From: Actinomycetota bacterium | Lineage (GTDB): Bacteria > Actinomycetota > Actinomycetes > S36-B12 > CAIYMF01 | NCBI GenBank assembly: GCA_009697815.1 | Contig: WLRQ01000014.1 | Coordinates: 1-46,638 of the forward strand | Length of the DNA: 46,638 bases | Reading direction: 5' to 3' | In this document: in pieces, positions 16,866 through 25,433 of the stretch | Numbering within the stretch: the stretch's first letter is position 1 | How the letters are laid out: each line of letters starts with the position of its first letter | The notes under the pieces: model-generated | Told to the model about the DNA's origin: nothing | Seen by the model: only the letters and a program-made list of their open reading frames with translations | Databases searched by the model: none | Translations under genes and position numbers: made by a program

Positions 16866-17441
16866 CTACAGGTAGAGGCCCCCGCCGCCCTCCGGCGTGC
16901 CCGGTGAACCCGGCATGAGCGGCACGCCGTCCTCGCCGCCGGGTCCGAGGGCTCGTCGTCGCATCTGCTCGAACTGGGCCCGTGCCGTCATCTGCTGGGC
17001 GAACAGTGCGGCCTGGATCCCGTGGAAGAGCCCCTCAAGCCACCCGACGAGCTGGGCCTGGGCGATGCGGAGCTCGGAGTCCGACGGGATGTGGTCGTCG
17101 CTGAAGGGTAGCGAGAGCCGCTCGAGCTCCTCGACCAGTTCGGGCGCGAGGCCCGACTCGAGCTCGGAGATCGAGCGGCGGTGGATATCGCGAAGGCGGG
17201 CGCGAGAGGCCTCGTCGAGGGGTGCCGTCCGGACTTCCTCGAGCAGTTGCTTGATCATGCTGCCGATGCGCATCACCTTCGCCGGCTGTTCGACCAGATC
17301 GGCGAGGGAGGGCCCGGAATCGTCGTCGCCATCAGCAGAGGGCAGGTAGGCGACGGCCTGTCCGTCGGGGCCGACGACGACGTACTGCGCCCCATCGGAC
17401 GGCGCAGCACTGACACCCTGCCCCGGAGTTGTCTCGGCCAT
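16866..17441 (-). CDS. bpa: Bacterial proteasome activator Bpa (PafE)
   Basis: About 191 residues. The core SLADLVEQPAKVMRIGSMIK, LDEASRARLRDIHRRSI and SELRIAQAQLVGWLEGLFHG is nearly identical to Mycobacterium tuberculosis Rv3780 as I recall it. Bpa forms an ATP-independent dodecameric ring that opens the 20S proteasome gate through its C-terminal tail. The mycobacterial tail ends GQYL; here it ends GLYL, keeping the last Tyr-Leu. The N-terminal 50 residues are acidic and variable. ATG 17441 is favoured by GGATGAG just upstream; ATG 17453 is possible. No proteasome genes are in the window. Confidence 0.93.
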   Translation of the reverse strand: MAETTPGQGVSAAPSDGAQYVVVGPDGQAVAYLPSADGDDDSGPSLADLVEQPAKVMRIGSMIKQLLEEVRTAPLDEASRARLRDIHRRSISELESGLAPELVEELERLSLPFSDDHIPSDSELRIAQAQLVGWLEGLFHGIQAALFAQQMTARAQFEQMRRRALGPGGEDGVPLMPGSPGTPEGGGGLYL

Positions 17442-17677
17442 GGGCTCATCCAACCACCGAGCCGATGATGGCAGCGCGGGAATTGCGGGACGGCGCGGCG
17501 GGTGGGAAGGATGCGGTCATTGACGGGGATGTGTCCGTGAAGATCCTGACCGGCCATTCAGCGTTCCTGCGTATAGGGATCCGCGATTCGGCGGTGTTCA
17601 CCTGGGCATGGTCCAATAGGCGACCGGTCTCCTGGAGGGGTCGCCGGAGCTTGCCTGCGTCGGAGAGGGAAACCACC

Positions 17678-18184
17678 GTGGACTACAACTGGATGCGCCC
17701 TGGCGCCGAGGCCCGTCCCGTCGGCGCGAAGGGCTGGGGCTCCTTCGCCACCGAGCTGATTCCCGCCGGAGCCACTGTCGCCGGATTCGGCGGCTGGGTC
17801 GTGCCGCGCGATGTGCTCTCCACCTTCAGCAGCGATCGCCAGGCACGCTCACTGCAGGTAGACGAGGATCTCTACCTCGTCTCGGACGAGACACCCGAGC
17901 CGGCCGACATGTTCAACCACTCCTGCGAACCCACGTGCGGGCTCCTGGGCGCCACTGTCCTGGTGGCACGTCGTGACATCGAGGTGGGTGAAGAGCTCAC
18001 CTTCGACTACGCCACCTGCGACTCCAGCGATTACGACGAGTTCCCCTGCTTGTGCGGTGAGTCGACGTGCCGAGGGGTGGTCACCGGCCTCGACTGGATG
18101 AAGCCTGAACTTCAGGCGAAGTACGACGGCTGGTTCTCGCCCTACCTCGCCCGCCGCATCGCCAGCCTGCCCGCCGTTCACTGA
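17678..18184 (+). CDS. SET-domain protein, putative protein-lysine methyltransferase
   Basis: 168 residues starting at GTG 17678 (GGAGAGGG upstream). It is essentially one SET domain with KGWGSFATELIPAG (about 18-31), the SAM-binding and catalytic NHSCEPTC (80-87), EELTFDYATCDSSDYD (about 105-120) and a post-SET-like cysteine cluster CLCGESTCRG. Asn-His-Ser-Cys and the Tyr of FDYA are the core catalytic elements of eukaryotic histone-lysine methyltransferases. Small bacterial SET proteins exist, with poorly known targets; candidates would be nucleoid or ribosomal proteins. It is divergent from bpa; the long frame upstream of 17678 is out of homology. Confidence 0.86.
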   Translation: MDYNWMRPGAEARPVGAKGWGSFATELIPAGATVAGFGGWVVPRDVLSTFSSDRQARSLQVDEDLYLVSDETPEPADMFNHSCEPTCGLLGATVLVARRDIEVGEELTFDYATCDSSDYDEFPCLCGESTCRGVVTGLDWMKPELQAKYDGWFSPYLARRIASLPAVH

Positions 18185-18210
18185 TCTGACGGTGCGGCGC
18201 AGCTAAGGCC

Positions 18211-19188
18211 TCACACCCGCAGCACCACCTTGCCGACGTGCTCGCCGGCGCCCACTACCCGATGGCCCTCACTGGCCTCGCTCATCGCGAGAACGCGATC
18301 GATCACCGGCGTGATGGCGCCCGTGGCGACCAGTGGCCACACCTGGTCGACCACTGCTGCGCATATCCGCGCCTTGTCTGCGGTCGGACGCGCGCGCAGT
18401 GAAGTCGCCTGCACCGACGCGCGCTTTCCCATCAGCTGCGCCAGATCCAACTCTGATCGAGTACCGCCCTGCAGCCCGATCACCGTGAGTCGGCCGCCCA
18501 TGGCGAGCACGTCCACATTGCGCCCCAGATACTTCGCGCCCATGTTGTCGAGGATCACGTCCGCGCCGTGGCCGCCGGTGGCCGCGCGTACGAGTTCGAC
18601 GAAGTCGTCGTCACGGTAGTTCACCAGAATCTCCGCGCCGAGGACGCGGCACCGGTCGAGCTTGTCGGCCGATCCCGCGGTGACGGCGACGCGTGCACCG
18701 AGTGCGACCGCGGCCTGGATCGCGAAGGTTCCGATGCCGCTGGCTCCACCGTGCACCAGGAGCACCTCACCGGCTCGAAGGCCCGCGTCGATCACGATGT
18801 TCGACCACACTGTGCACGCCACCTCGGGCAGCGCCGCCGCCGAGACGAGATCGATGCCCAGTGGTACCGGCATCACCTGCCCGACCGGGACCGCGACGTA
18901 CTCGGCATAGCCACCGCCCGAGAGCAGCGCCACGCACTCATCACCGACCGACCAGCCCTCGACTCCGCTGCCGAGCTCGGTGATCACTCCGCTGCACTCG
19001 AGCCCGGGATAGCGCGAGGCCCCTGGGGGTGGATCGTAGAACCCTTGTCGCTGAAGGAGATCCGCGCGGTTCACGGCTGATGCGGCGACGGCGACGAGGA
19101 CCTCGCCCGCGGCGGGAGGTGGCGTCGGCACCTCCGTCCACGTCAATACCTCGGGACCGCCTGGCTCGGTGATGGTGATCGCGTACAC
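18211..19188 (-). CDS. NAD(P)H:quinone oxidoreductase, PIG3-type medium-chain dehydrogenase
   Basis: 325 residues. It has the zinc-less MDR plan: VYAITITEPGGPEVLTW at the start, SAVNRADLLQRQGFYDPPPG (the TP53I3/PIG3-family signature), and the Rossmann motif VHGGASGIGTFAIQAA. It ends with GEHVGKVVLRV. No structural or catalytic zinc ligands are seen. It would reduce quinones with NADPH in the cytoplasm. GTG 19188 has GGAG eight bases upstream. It is convergent with the SET gene, 26 bases apart. Confidence 0.9.
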   Translation of the reverse strand: MYAITITEPGGPEVLTWTEVPTPPPAAGEVLVAVAASAVNRADLLQRQGFYDPPPGASRYPGLECSGVITELGSGVEGWSVGDECVALLSGGGYAEYVAVPVGQVMPVPLGIDLVSAAALPEVACTVWSNIVIDAGLRAGEVLLVHGGASGIGTFAIQAAVALGARVAVTAGSADKLDRCRVLGAEILVNYRDDDFVELVRAATGGHGADVILDNMGAKYLGRNVDVLAMGGRLTVIGLQGGTRSELDLAQLMGKRASVQATSLRARPTADKARICAAVVDQVWPLVATGAITPVIDRVLAMSEASEGHRVVGAGEHVGKVVLRV

Positions 19189-19265
19189 AGTCAACTCCGG
19201 GTCATGTGGTGGTTGGAGATCTCTGGATGTCATCGCGCCTGTGGTTGCCAGGGTCGGCCACCGCC

Positions 19266-20498
19266 CTAGGGCAGGGGGAGTACGTCAACGTCCGACCCAC
19301 GTGCCCCACCGCCGGGCATGATCACCGCGACGCCATCGGCGAGGGCGAGGCCGCGCAACATCGCGGGACCGTTGTGCAGGGTCGGAGTGGCCGTCACGGC
19401 CACCAGACCCCGCGCCCGCGACACAGGCACCAACCGCACATGCTCGGGGTGGCTCGTGACGTTCATGCTCAGCACGGCCTCTTCTATGCGTGCATCTTCT
19501 GCGCCGACCTCTCCGCGTAGGGCCGCAAACAGTGGGGTGCCGAGGGTGAGGATCGCGGACACCGCCGCGAGGGGGTTGCCCGGAAGTCCGAGCACATGGC
19601 GCCCGTCGGGCAGGGTGGCCAGACACATGGGGGAGCCGGGCCGTACGCCCACACCGTCGACAACCCACCGGGCACCGAGTCGGGTGAGAGCGGCGTGAAG
19701 GTGATCGGCTGGGCCCGCCGCGGTGGAGCCGGTGGTGATCACGATGTCGGCGTTGGCATCGTCGAGCTCGGCCAGCAGCGCCTCGAGGGTGTCGGGAACG
19801 CGGACCGGCGGGAATGCCCTTCCACCCGCCCAGGCGACCCAGCCCGGCAGCATCGGTCCCAGGGCATCCCGCACTCGGCCGTCGCGCGCGTGACCCCGCT
19901 CGAGGAGTTCATCTCCCAGGATGAGCAGGGCGACGTCGGGCGGGCGGATGACCGAGAGGGTGTCGTAGCCCGCGGCGGCAGCCATGCCCACCACGACGGG
20001 AGTGACCACCCCGCCCGCCTCGAGCAGGAGTTCGCCCGCAGCCGACTCCTGGCCACGAGGTCGGATGTCCAAACCCGGCTCGACGTAGCCCGGGTGCGGC
20101 GCGGTGTCTCCGGTGGTGGGGTTGCCGACATAGAGCTTGGGACCGCCCGCGTTGGCGTCGTTCCTTCCGATCACGAGCCCGCGCTCGCGTCGCAAGATGG
20201 CATCGGCCCCGATCGGGAGCGCCGCGCCCGTGGCGATCGATACAGCGGTGCCGTCGGCGAGGCGATCGAGTGTCTGCCCTGCGGCGAGATGACCGACGAC
20301 CGACCACGGGCCCGGTCCCGACACGGCCCAGCCATCCATGGCCGAGGCGTCGAACGGGGGAAGGGGTGTGGCCGACACCAGCGGGTGAGCCAGAACCGAC
20401 CCGAGGGCGAGGGCGAGCGGGACGTCGACAACCGACAGTGGCCCCGCCGCCTCGCGGGCGGCGCGACGGGCTTGTGCCCAGGGCATCAGATCGCTCAC
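19266..20498 (-). CDS. moeA: Molybdopterin molybdotransferase MoeA
   Basis: 410 residues. The N-terminal domain I/II region carries PLPPFDASAMDGWAV, the family signature, and ATGAALPIGADAILRRE. The MoCF-binding domain has ILGDELLE and TTGSTAAGPADHLHAAL, in place of the commoner TGGxSxG(D), and LPGNPLAAVSAILTL. The C-terminal domain IV is present. MoeA inserts molybdate into adenylated molybdopterin. Starting at GTG 20498 gives MSDLMPWAQARRAAREAA. It lies 50 bases after mobA, in the same operon; no other Moco genes are in the window. Confidence 0.88.
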   Translation of the reverse strand: MSDLMPWAQARRAAREAAGPLSVVDVPLALALGSVLAHPLVSATPLPPFDASAMDGWAVSGPGPWSVVGHLAAGQTLDRLADGTAVSIATGAALPIGADAILRRERGLVIGRNDANAGGPKLYVGNPTTGDTAPHPGYVEPGLDIRPRGQESAAGELLLEAGGVVTPVVVGMAAAAGYDTLSVIRPPDVALLILGDELLERGHARDGRVRDALGPMLPGWVAWAGGRAFPPVRVPDTLEALLAELDDANADIVITTGSTAAGPADHLHAALTRLGARWVVDGVGVRPGSPMCLATLPDGRHVLGLPGNPLAAVSAILTLGTPLFAALRGEVGAEDARIEEAVLSMNVTSHPEHVRLVPVSRARGLVAVTATPTLHNGPAMLRGLALADGVAVIMPGGGARGSDVDVLPLP

Positions 20499-20548
20499 CC
20501 GTCGATCCTCGCTGCGCTCGACTGCCGCGGTTGCTCGACCCGCCGGGC

Positions 20549-21196
20549 TTACCGTGTCGTTTCGCGCGCGAGGTCCTCGGTGGTGTCGATGTCGCGGGCT
20601 GAGGTGCCGACTTCGGGCACGTCGAGCACCCGCAGCCCATCGAGCAGCGCGAATGCGGCGCGGCCGTTGGGGTTGAGCCCGGCGATCGAGTCGAGCAGCG
20701 CACCCCACCGGTAGGCCGCGAGCAATGGTTGGTGACGGCCGTCGGCGTCGACGGTGACGGCTGCGTCGACCTGGTGTGGCGCGAGGTTGGTCGCGGAGGG
20801 GGTTCTCAGTGCGGCCACCAGCGCGGACAACTGCGGACCGGGATCGACGAGGTCGCCCGCGATCACCAGCACCACGTCATCGGCGGCGGGTTGCTCGAGG
20901 TGGCTCAGGTGCTCGAGCCCCGCGACAACGGCGGCGAACGGCCCGGCGAATGGCGGGTGCTCGCGAACGATCAGGATGCCCGAGGGCCAGGGCCGGTCAT
21001 CGGGCCCGACCACGACGACGACCTCGGCGACGGCCAGCGCTGCGGCGAGGGCCCGGTCCAGCAGCGGGCTCCCCGCGATCTCGGCAGCGAGCTTGTCGGC
21101 CCCGAAACGCCGGGACCGACCACCTGCCAGGACGACGGCGGCCACGGACATCGGGGCTCGTGCCCCGTGCGCGCCCGGATCTGTCTGGCTCGACAT
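20549..21196 (-). CDS. mobA: Molybdenum cofactor guanylyltransferase (MobA-like NTP transferase)
   Basis: 215 residues from ATG 21196 (ATG 21151 is an alternative, just before the domain). The N-terminal nucleotide-binding signature is VVLAGGRSRRFGADKL, followed by VVVVGPDDRP and REHPPFAGPFAAVVAGLE, and VLVIAGDLVDPGP with the metal-binding Asp. MobA attaches GMP to molybdenum cofactor; related CoxL-type proteins use CMP. Pairing with moeA supports a role in cofactor synthesis. A long N-terminal frame extension runs antisense through the tRNA-Ser gene and is not real. Confidence 0.85.
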   Translation of the reverse strand: MSSQTDPGAHGARAPMSVAAVVLAGGRSRRFGADKLAAEIAGSPLLDRALAAALAVAEVVVVVGPDDRPWPSGILIVREHPPFAGPFAAVVAGLEHLSHLEQPAADDVVLVIAGDLVDPGPQLSALVAALRTPSATNLAPHQVDAAVTVDADGRHQPLLAAYRWGALLDSIAGLNPNGRAAFALLDGLRVLDVPEVGTSARDIDTTEDLARETTR

Positions 21197-21337
21197 AGGC
21201 GCGACGATACCGCTGAGTGCTCGGGCCGCCCCTGGGTCGGGAGCGGCACCCCGGCTCTTCCGGTGCGGCACTGACCCGAACGTCGAGGGTGCAAGACCTG
21301 TCTCGAGTCGAAACGTGAGAAACTTCTGCCGCACCAC

Positions 21338-21425
21338 GGAGGGCTCGCATAGTGGCCTAGTGCGGCGGTCTTGAAAACCGCTGTTGGGTAACCCCCAACC
21401 GAGAGTTCGAATCTCTCGCCCTCCG
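21338..21425 (+). tRNA. tRNA-Ser (anticodon UGA)
   Basis: Acceptor strands GGAGGGC (21338-21344) and GCCCTCC (21418-21424) pair, with discriminator G at 21425. The anticodon stem is GCGGT/ACCGC (21365-21369, 21377-21381), with anticodon TGA at 21372-21374. The long variable arm (TGTTGGGTAACCCCCAACC region) is typical of tRNA-Ser. CCA is not encoded. Confidence 0.95.
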
Positions 21426-21507
21426 CTCGTCGGCGAAGCCGACCGCATGAGGCGCTCGGATTCGCCGAGGAGCGCAGCGACGGGTCTCTCGCCCTCCGCT
21501 CGTCGGC
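21412..21507 (+). repeat. Direct repeat of the tRNA-Ser 3' end
   Basis: The 23 bases at 21412-21434 (last part of the tRNA T-arm, the acceptor strand and nine bases beyond) recur exactly at 21485-21507. The copies are 73 bases apart, start to start. A shorter shared piece, CCGACCGCATG, recurs at 21439-21449 and 21537-21547. Duplication of a tRNA 3' end is the usual trace of site-specific integration, but a small local duplication would look the same. The rest of 21426-21587 holds no gene. Confidence 0.75.
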
Positions 21508-21587
21508 ACGTCCGAACCTCCCGCTGGGGGTCACCGTCCGACCGCATGTGAGCCACGCGAGGCGGAGCCCCTCTGTGTCACTTCGAG

Positions 21588-22412
21588 TCAGACTCCGACG
21601 ATGAGGCCGGTCGACTGCTGCTCGGCGAGCATCGGCGAGTGCGAGGTGAAACCACCATCGAGCTGGACCACCTGGCCGCTCATGTACTTGGACGCGCTCG
21701 ACGCGAGGTAGGCGACGAGGTGGGCGACATCCTCAGGGGTGCCGGCTTCACCGGTGCTGCAGTGCCGGGCGTACTGGTCGATGAGGTCCGGGCCGATGGC
21801 GAGCCCGGGAGCGCTGAGGATGAGTCCGGGGGCGATGGCGTTGCAGCGGATGCCTCGCTTGCCCCACTGTGCTGAGACGGACCGGACGAGCTGGTTCACC
21901 GCGGCCTTGGCGCTTCCGTACACGGTGAGGTTGGGCTCACCCATGAGGCTGGAGATGGACGTCGTGCAGATGATGCTGCCGCCGCCGTTCTCCACCATCG
22001 CGGGGATCGCGTGCTTGCAGGTGAGGAACGCCCCCAGCGCGATCGTCTCGAACTGCTCCCGCCACATCTCGACCGTGACCTGGGTGATGTCCGGGTCGCC
22101 GGGGTCGGCCAGGATCTCGAGGTCGGCGGCCTGGCTGTGCAGGACGTCGAGGCGCCCGTAGGTGCTGACCGCGTGGGCGACCATCGCGGACACCTGTGCC
22201 TCGTCTCGTACGTCGACTCTCATGCTGGACGCGACTCCGCCGGCGCTGACGATGCCCTCGGCGCACTCCGCCGCCAGATCTGCGTGGCGGTCGGTGACGA
22301 GGACGCGCATGCCTAGCGAGGCGAGCATGCGCGCGCTTGCCGCTCCCTGGCCCTGAGCGTGACCGGCACCTGTGATGACGGCCGTCTTGCCCTGAAGATC
22401 CTGGTACAGCAT
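21588..22412 (-). CDS. Short-chain dehydrogenase/reductase (SDR)
   Basis: 274 residues from ATG 22412 (AAGGAG eight bases upstream). The cofactor motif is TGAGHAQGQG, a Gln-containing variant of TGxxxGxG. The usual NNAG is replaced by SQAAD. The catalytic Tyr-x-x-x-Lys is in VYGSAKAAV, after Ser in TTSISSL. RCNAIAPGLILSAPG and GQVVQLDGGFTSH are typical end motifs. It would oxidise or reduce an alcohol or ketone with NAD(P). It is clearly similar to the SDR at 26581 (shared CKH-IPAMV, GGGSII and QWGK-GIRCNAIAPGL), so the two are paralogues. Confidence 0.9.
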   Translation of the reverse strand: MLYQDLQGKTAVITGAGHAQGQGAASARMLASLGMRVLVTDRHADLAAECAEGIVSAGGVASSMRVDVRDEAQVSAMVAHAVSTYGRLDVLHSQAADLEILADPGDPDITQVTVEMWREQFETIALGAFLTCKHAIPAMVENGGGSIICTTSISSLMGEPNLTVYGSAKAAVNQLVRSVSAQWGKRGIRCNAIAPGLILSAPGLAIGPDLIDQYARHCSTGEAGTPEDVAHLVAYLASSASKYMSGQVVQLDGGFTSHSPMLAEQQSTGLIVGV

Positions 22413-22601
22413 CGAGATCACTCCTTGGACGCGGACCCGGCTGCCAGGCGCAGCGGCAGACGCGAGGCTAGCAGGGCAGCCTGCCGGTGAGCACGATGTT
22501 CGAATCTGCGACACAGCCGCGGCTCTGCTTCCCAAGCTGCTCGCGCGCTCGTCTCGAGGCCGATGGTCTTCCTGGCAGCAGGCCTCGCCCTCAACCGCCG
22601 C

Positions 22602-22799
22602 CGTGTCGAGGACGCGGAACGCGCGTTCGATCAGTGGCCCCAGGTCGGAGCCGTCTTCGGCCCTGCGGGTCTCCAGGAACTCGCTGAAGAGGCCCTTCTC
22701 CCAGGCGCCTGTGTCGTCAGCGAAGAAGACGAACCTGAGCCGTACGAGGAACACGTTGAGGTCGTTGCCAGTGAAGCCGGCCACCTCCAGCGCGTCATG
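22602..22799 (-). pseudogene. Relic of an MmeI-like (type IIG) DNA methyltransferase, N-terminal fragment
   Basis: Minus-strand codons from 22799 read HDALEVAGFTGNDLNVFLVR, then RFVFFADDTGAWEKG, FSEFLETRRAEDGSDL and RAFRVLDT. This matches the N-terminal segment of large class I SAM-dependent DNA methyltransferases of the MmeI type as I recall it (LFADDTG, EDGSDLG, VLDT). An in-frame stop sits directly before it (22800-22802), and the likeness ends after VLDT. Only about 65 of roughly 900 residues remain. This explains part of the 458-base interval 22413-22870; the rest (22413-22601) shows no gene. Confidence 0.75.
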
Positions 22800-22870
22800 T
22801 CAGATCGGGGGTGCAAGGGAACGTCACATGGGTCGTTAGCCCGCGTCCCGGTTTCCGGGACAATGCAGTC

Positions 22871-23857
22871 GTGCTTCACCTCAGACTCACGGTGCCCGCG
22901 GACCGCACCAACGATGTCGTGCGACTTCTCTCCGGTGACGTCGCCGTGGCCCACCTTGCCGTGCATGTGGGTGCGAGCCGTCAGCCCCCGGGCGACGTGG
23001 TCGAGTGCGATGTCGCGCGTGAGGGCGCGAGCCTGGTTATCGAGGCGCTGCGGGACCTCGGCATCGAGCGCGACGGCGCGATCGTCGCCAACTCTCCCGA
23101 CCTCGTGCTCTCCCGTGCCGCCCGCGAATCCGAGGAGGCCGCTCCGGGCTTACCTTCGGATGCCGTGGTGTGGGAGCAGCTCGAGGCGCGCACCTACGAG
23201 GACGTCGCGCTCTCGGCCACCTACCTCGTGTATCTCGCCATTGCGACGATGCTGGCCGGGATCGGTGTGCTGCTCGACAGTCCGATTCTCATCGTCGGTG
23301 CCATGGTGGTGGGCCCGGAGTTCGGCCCGCTCGCGGCCATATGCGTCGCCGCAGTCCAGCGCCGGCGCGACGTGCTCGGGAGATCGCTGATCGCACTCTT
23401 CGTCGGGTTCCCGATTGCAATGGTCGTCACGCTGGTGTTCGTTCGGCTCATGACCGCTTTCGGCCTGTTCGATGCCTCGATGCTCACGGCCGACCGCCCC
23501 CTGACCTCCTTCATCTGGCGACCCGACGCACTCTCGTTCGTCGTGGCCTTCCTGGCCGGGGTCGTGGGCATGCTCTCGCTCACCACGACGAAGTCCGGTG
23601 CCCTGGTCGGCGTTCTGATCTCGGTCACGACCGTGCCCGCAGCGGCGAACGCCTCTGTGGCACTGGCCTATGGAGTGACCGAGGAGTTCATCGGATCCAG
23701 CGTCCAACTGATGCTCAACCTTCTCGGCATCGTCGTCGCGGGAATCATCACGCTCCTCGTGCAGCGCGCGTGGCTTCAACGTCGCGCGATGCGTCCCGCG
23801 CGGTCGCAGGATTCACAGTCCGTCGCTGAGAAGGCGCGACGAGCACCCCGGCGATAA
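22871..23857 (+). CDS. DUF389 family membrane protein
   Basis: 328 residues from GTG 22871. Residues 1-105 form a soluble domain (VLHLRLTVPADRTNDVVRLL). Then come about six membrane segments with the DUF389 signatures LAIATMLAGIGVLLDSPILI, VGAMVVGPEFGPLA, SFVVAFLAGVVGMLSLTTTK and the final VQLMLNLLGIVVAGI. The C-terminal tail is Arg/Lys-rich. The family is widespread in bacteria, with no established transport substrate. It is followed after 81 bases by the DUF2252 gene on the same strand. Confidence 0.9.
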   Translation: MLHLRLTVPADRTNDVVRLLSGDVAVAHLAVHVGASRQPPGDVVECDVAREGASLVIEALRDLGIERDGAIVANSPDLVLSRAARESEEAAPGLPSDAVVWEQLEARTYEDVALSATYLVYLAIATMLAGIGVLLDSPILIVGAMVVGPEFGPLAAICVAAVQRRRDVLGRSLIALFVGFPIAMVVTLVFVRLMTAFGLFDASMLTADRPLTSFIWRPDALSFVVAFLAGVVGMLSLTTTKSGALVGVLISVTTVPAAANASVALAYGVTEEFIGSSVQLMLNLLGIVVAGIITLLVQRAWLQRRAMRPARSQDSQSVAEKARRAPRR

Positions 23858-23938
23858 CGTTCAATGATTCGGCGGCCAATCGAGCGTCCGGCGAGGCCAC
23901 CCTTCCCCGAATCGCTGAGCTAGTGGGAGAGTCCTGTC

Positions 23939-25390
23939 ATGACCAGAGCCACGCACTCGTCTGCTTCCCCTCTCACCGACCTCGCTGGCCTGCCGCCCGT
24001 GGTCACCCCCGCGGAGCGTGCTGCGGCGGGCAAGGCCGTGAGGACGCGCGTCCCGCGATCTACTTTTGCCAGTTTCACACTTGCCGCCGACCGACCTGAT
24101 CCCATTGACCTGCTGCTTGAGCAGGCAGTTACCCGTGAGCCCGACCTCATTCCGATCCGCCACAGCCGCATGGCGGCAAGCCCTTTCGCGTTCTTCCGCG
24201 GAGCCGCGCTGCCCATGGCTGCCGACCTCGCGTCCATGCCCAACTCAGGCTTGCGCGTGCAGTTGTGCGGTGATGCCCACCTGCTCAACTTCGGCATATT
24301 CGGTACGCCGGAGCGCCGACTCGTGTTCGACATCAACGACTTCGACGAGACCTCCCCTGGGCCCTTCGAGTGGGATGTGATGCGGCTGGCCGCGAGTCTG
24401 GTGCTGGCCGCGCGTGAGCGAGGAGATAAGCAGGACTTCATCAACAAGCTGGTTCTCAGCACTGTGGCGGCGTACCGCGAGTCGATGGCGTCTTTCGCCA
24501 AGATGAGCAATCTCGACGTGTGGTACTCGCTGTTCGACGTCGACCAGCTCTTCAGCGAACTGGGTGGGGCAAGTCACGCTCACGCCGGTACGTTCGACGA
24601 ACGCAGTATGCGCAAGGTCCGCCGCCGTGACTCGGTGATGGCAGCGGAACGCACCACCGAGACGGTCGGGGGCGAGTTGCGCTTCGTCTCCAACCCCCCA
24701 CTCCAGGTTCCCGATTCGAGCATCATCGACAGCCTGTACTCGTACTCCCTTGGCCAGGTGCACACCAACGCCGAGCTCTACCGTCGGTCGTTGTCACCTG
24801 AGCGTCGCTACCTCTTCGACGACTACCGCATGGTCGACAGCGCCCGGCGCGTCGTTGGCGTGGGCAGCGTCGGCACGCGTTGTTACATCGTGCTGCTGCT
24901 CGGCCGCGACAGCAAAGACCCTTTGATTCTGCAAGTGAAAGAGGCTCAGGCCTCCGTGCTGGAGCGCTTCGCGGGCAAGGGCGCGTTTAGCAATCACGGT
25001 GAGCGAGTGGTCGTCGGACAGAAACTCACCCAATCGGCCAGCGACCTCTTCCTGGGCTGGACGACGATGATGATGCCCGATGCGGGCCACCGTTACTTCT
25101 ACCTGCGCCAGTTCCGTGACTGGAAGGCGAGCATCGACTACACCCAACTCAACGGTGAAGGCTTCCTCTACTACTCCCGCCTGTGTGCCTGGGCTCTGGC
25201 CAAGGCCCACGCACGTAGCGGTGACCAGATTGCCATCTCGGCCTACCTCGGCAGTGGCACGTCGTTCGACAAGGCTGTGCTCGAGTTCTCCCTCGCCTAC
25301 GCCGACCAGACCCTCGTCGATCACCAGAGCCTCGTCGATGCGATTGCCTCCGGCCGAGAGGGCGTCACCAGCGTTCCGGAGATCGTCTAG
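23939..25390 (+). CDS. DUF2252 family protein
   Basis: 483 residues, typical length for DUF2252, from ATG 23939 with GGGAG upstream. Visible signatures are RHSRMAASPFAFFRGAA, QLCGDAHLLNFGIF and VFDINDFDET, then WDVMRLAASLVLAAR and, late in the protein, YLRQFRDWK and ARSGD. The CGDAHLxNFG and FDxNDFDE pair resembles the HxxxxN and DxD metal-binding elements of aminoglycoside-phosphotransferase-like kinases, so a kinase-like fold is plausible. The substrate is unknown. There is no signal peptide or membrane segment. Confidence 0.9.
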   Translation: MTRATHSSASPLTDLAGLPPVVTPAERAAAGKAVRTRVPRSTFASFTLAADRPDPIDLLLEQAVTREPDLIPIRHSRMAASPFAFFRGAALPMAADLASMPNSGLRVQLCGDAHLLNFGIFGTPERRLVFDINDFDETSPGPFEWDVMRLAASLVLAARERGDKQDFINKLVLSTVAAYRESMASFAKMSNLDVWYSLFDVDQLFSELGGASHAHAGTFDERSMRKVRRRDSVMAAERTTETVGGELRFVSNPPLQVPDSSIIDSLYSYSLGQVHTNAELYRRSLSPERRYLFDDYRMVDSARRVVGVGSVGTRCYIVLLLGRDSKDPLILQVKEAQASVLERFAGKGAFSNHGERVVVGQKLTQSASDLFLGWTTMMMPDAGHRYFYLRQFRDWKASIDYTQLNGEGFLYYSRLCAWALAKAHARSGDQIAISAYLGSGTSFDKAVLEFSLAYADQTLVDHQSLVDAIASGREGVTSVPEIV

Positions 25391-25433
25391 GCGGAGGGCA
25401 TCGACAACCCCTCGTGACCCGGGCCGCTTGGCC

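Noticed and set aside
21197-21556. N-terminal extension of the mobA frame
   Set aside because: It runs antisense through the tRNA-Ser(UGA) gene and lies outside the NTP-transferase domain.
22413-22601. The SDR frame extended upstream as one long fused protein with the methyltransferase piece
   Set aside because: The SDR has a good ribosome site and start at 22412, and the intervening codons show no domain; the methyltransferase part is a separate relic.
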